This document shows, in pieces, positions 63,201-64,000 of a DNA stretch of 64,000 bases (positions are counted from its first letter, which is position 1; each line of letters opens with the position of its first letter). Below the pieces are notes generated by a model that saw only the letters and a program-made list of their open reading frames with translations, did not search any database and was not told the DNA's origin. Location of the stretch: assembly GCA_015709695.1 (NCBI GenBank), contig CP054183.1, positions 1 to 64,000 on the forward strand, written 5' to 3'. This DNA comes from Gammaproteobacteria bacterium. GTDB taxonomy: Bacteria > Pseudomonadota > Gammaproteobacteria > Steroidobacterales > GCA-2729495. A program made the translations under genes and the position numbers.

Positions 63201-64000
63201 AAGCTCTGGCTCGGCGAGGAGGAGCCTGGCAACGGCGGCCACACGGACCCGCGCAGCCTCATGGCGATGGAGGCGAGGGTGGCGGACGCGGCGCTCGGCC
63301 ACTGGCGGCTCGGGCAGGTCGAGCTGGTCGCGGCGCGGGTACCCGACGGACTGCAGCTGCAGCGATTCAGCAGCCGGGCACCGAGCTTCACGGTGACGGG
63401 GGACGGCAGCTGGCGTGTGCTCGGCAACGACGTGTCGAAACAGCAGACGCAGCTCAAGGCGACCCTGGAGTCCAGCAACGTGCGCGAGACGCTGGTGCAG
63501 CTCGGCTTCGGCTCGGCGATCAGTGGCAAGAGCGGGCGGGTCAGGGCCGAGCTCAGCTGGCCGGGCGCGCCGGCCGGCGATTTCCTCGAGCGCTCCACCG
63601 GTCACATCGGCCTCGAGATGAAGTCCGGCCAGGTGACCGAGCTCGATCCGGGCAGCGGCCGGCTGGTGGGCCTGCTCAGCATCGCCGCGCTGCCGCGCCG
63701 GTTGTCGCTGGATTTCCGCGATGTCTTCGACAAGGGGCTCGGCTACGACGTCATCGAGGGCGACTTCACGCTGGGTGGCGGCAGCGCCTACACCTGCAAC
63801 GTCGGCCTCAGCGGGCCCGCGGTGGAGATCGCCATCGTCGGGCGTACCGACCTCGACCGGCACAGCTATGACCAGGTAGCAGTGGTGCGCCCGCAGATCG
63901 CCACCACCGTGCTGACCGCCGGTGGCGCCGTCTTGGGTGGCCCGGTGGGCGGTGTTACGATGCTGCTGGTCTCGCAGCTGTTCCGCAAATCCCTCGGCAC
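60237..64000 (+). CDS. yhdP: YhdP-family AsmA-like envelope protein (3' truncated by the window end)
   Basis: YhdP proteins are very large AsmA-like bridge proteins implicated in phospholipid transport to the outer membrane. At least 1254 codons are present. The N terminus has a membrane anchor at about 14-37 followed by ISASWPLSGPELTFVDVSL. The rest is a low-cysteine, beta-rich repetitive domain. The last readable residues (TAGGAVLGGPVGGVTMLLVSQL) resemble the hydrophobic C-terminal end of the family, so little is missing. The maf-rng-yhdP order is conserved in gammaproteobacteria. Confidence 0.9.
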   Translation, partial: MDAGPQRWLRMFAWTAAGVVTTLALLVGAARLLLPMVPSYQDDIRAWASAATGYGIAFGGISASWPLSGPELTFVDVSLTRPGEPRPVVTAREFSIGLSFWRSLRAGAPRPGRVAVRGSTLRVERAADGSLLVQGRRLAELLPPSSPERPELDLSLGDIAITYVDGRRRPQEIRLGLRRLTADVRQENIAATLSITLPAPLGRELDVELSLPLPLPEPLALPPDWDARIQGRGLDLPGLLAWGTGDAGALRAGGGDVVLRVTVRGGRAEQVTAEADLKDLAVGSAVSATAYERVSGSGRWQRDAGGWDAAVTGLRLRRAGREAPPTTGELQWRAASGEAPARWIASASFLRLDDLFPLARAALAGSELAQRLPRELGGDLSNLAAEFDVSAGQATRYSVRLGFARLVAASSTGEVGVSGLTGRFAADGDGGRLELDSSEVVLTLARWFRNPLPARSLQGLLVWRRAPEGMRFLSDDVRLKTGAMDISSRLELVFPVDGSSPVLDLKARASATEAPQVLRYLPLRHFPPQVVDWLERAVVAGRVPSAEGVFRGPLSGFPFDHGEGQFRVSLELQDGTLDYAPDWPRIEHLDAQVVFDGAGMSSARNQAMVGNLPVRDFAVAIPDMRKGVLTVAGKQRADLGELLGFVRATPVAGHVGPTLERASAAGPVDAALRLALPLTNPAAWDLQLLLDARGCQLGLARLPLDLKNLRGRVRLQNTRFYADGVQAVMLGEPVRIGLAPETAAGGAMRAQLVALAGALPVQRLMSTFSLPLREYLDGRLGWSATLRIPVQQDGAAAAPLTVALRSDLRGVASTLPAPLAKDAALAWPAEVLLAFPAPDTLDVSAQLDPHFAAALRLVSTADRWHVERGALHAGPGNVRLPARRGLEVTGQVASLDVGAWLSVGQPGPPVPAAAQAGASTMRGPDVLFRDFALEAAQLSVAGQRFRDLQVTATRGAEAWQVSVHGPAAEGDIVVPFDATARPMRLDMKKLWLGEEEPGNGGHTDPRSLMAMEARVADAALGHWRLGQVELVAARVPDGLQLQRFSSRAPSFTVTGDGSWRVLGNDVSKQQTQLKATLESSNVRETLVQLGFGSAISGKSGRVRAELSWPGAPAGDFLERSTGHIGLEMKSGQVTELDPGSGRLVGLLSIAALPRRLSLDFRDVFDKGLGYDVIEGDFTLGGGSAYTCNVGLSGPAVEIAIVGRTDLDRHSYDQVAVVRPQIATTVLTAGGAVLGGPVGGVTMLLVSQLFRKSLG

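Noticed and set aside
61095-63863. 922-codon - strand frame opposite yhdP
   Set aside because: The + strand frame continues unbroken with YhdP features from 60237; the reverse frame is low-complexity shadow.

Overview
The window is a high-GC stretch from a gammaproteobacterium. The strongest clues are the complete, collinear transcription/translation gene block (tuf, tRNA-Trp, secE, nusG, rplKAJL, rpoBC, rpsLG, fusA, tuf, then the S10, spc and alpha operons), the gammaproteobacterial sizes of RpoB and RpoC, and later clusters such as miaB-phoH-ybeY-corC-lnt, leuS-lptE, holA-nadD-rsfS-rlmH and maf-rng-yhdP. Joining the beta operon directly to the str operon is an arrangement I associate with Xanthomonadales- or Nevskiales/Steroidobacter-like lineages rather than with enterics. 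The genus cannot be fixed from this sequence alone.

Layout. Positions 1-30557 hold about 40 genes on the + strand: the 3' end of one tuf gene, tRNA-Trp(CCA), secE-nusG, the L11-L1 and L10-L7/L12 genes, rpoBC, rpsL-rpsG-fusA-tuf-rpsJ, and the S10, spc and alpha ribosomal protein operons through rplQ. Regulatory pieces visible here include an L10-leader-like region before rplJ, a hairpin plus promoter between rpoC and rpsL, and an unexpected promoter plus structured 270-base leader between rpsJ and rplC. Positions 30590-32940 carry a compact three-gene accessory cluster: a class I methyltransferase-fold protein, a protein of unknown function with beta-sandwich-like character, and a GT-A-like glycosyltransferase. 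It follows rplQ with no visible terminator.

On the - strand come an RND efflux pump with its periplasmic adaptor and pepQ (32968-38684). Divergently, trpS and a repetitive alanine-rich lipoprotein follow. uvrA (-) faces ssb (+), and ssb runs directly into miaB-phoH-ybeY-corC-lnt. After a palindrome and tandem-repeat spacer comes leuS-lptE. A lone convergent hisI, then cysS-sufE-yidD and a Trm112-like gene, separate lptE from holA-nadD-rsfS-rlmH-maf-rng-yhdP. yhdP is cut by the window end.

Functionally the window is mostly core cell machinery: transcription, ribosome, translation factors, protein export, aminoacyl-tRNA synthesis, tRNA/rRNA modification, envelope lipoprotein and LPS assembly, and DNA repair. 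The accessory content is the 30.6-32.9 kb cluster, the efflux pump and the alanine-repeat lipoprotein. No gene-free stretch exceeds about 300 bases. I see no insertion sequence, prophage, rRNA gene or CRISPR array.
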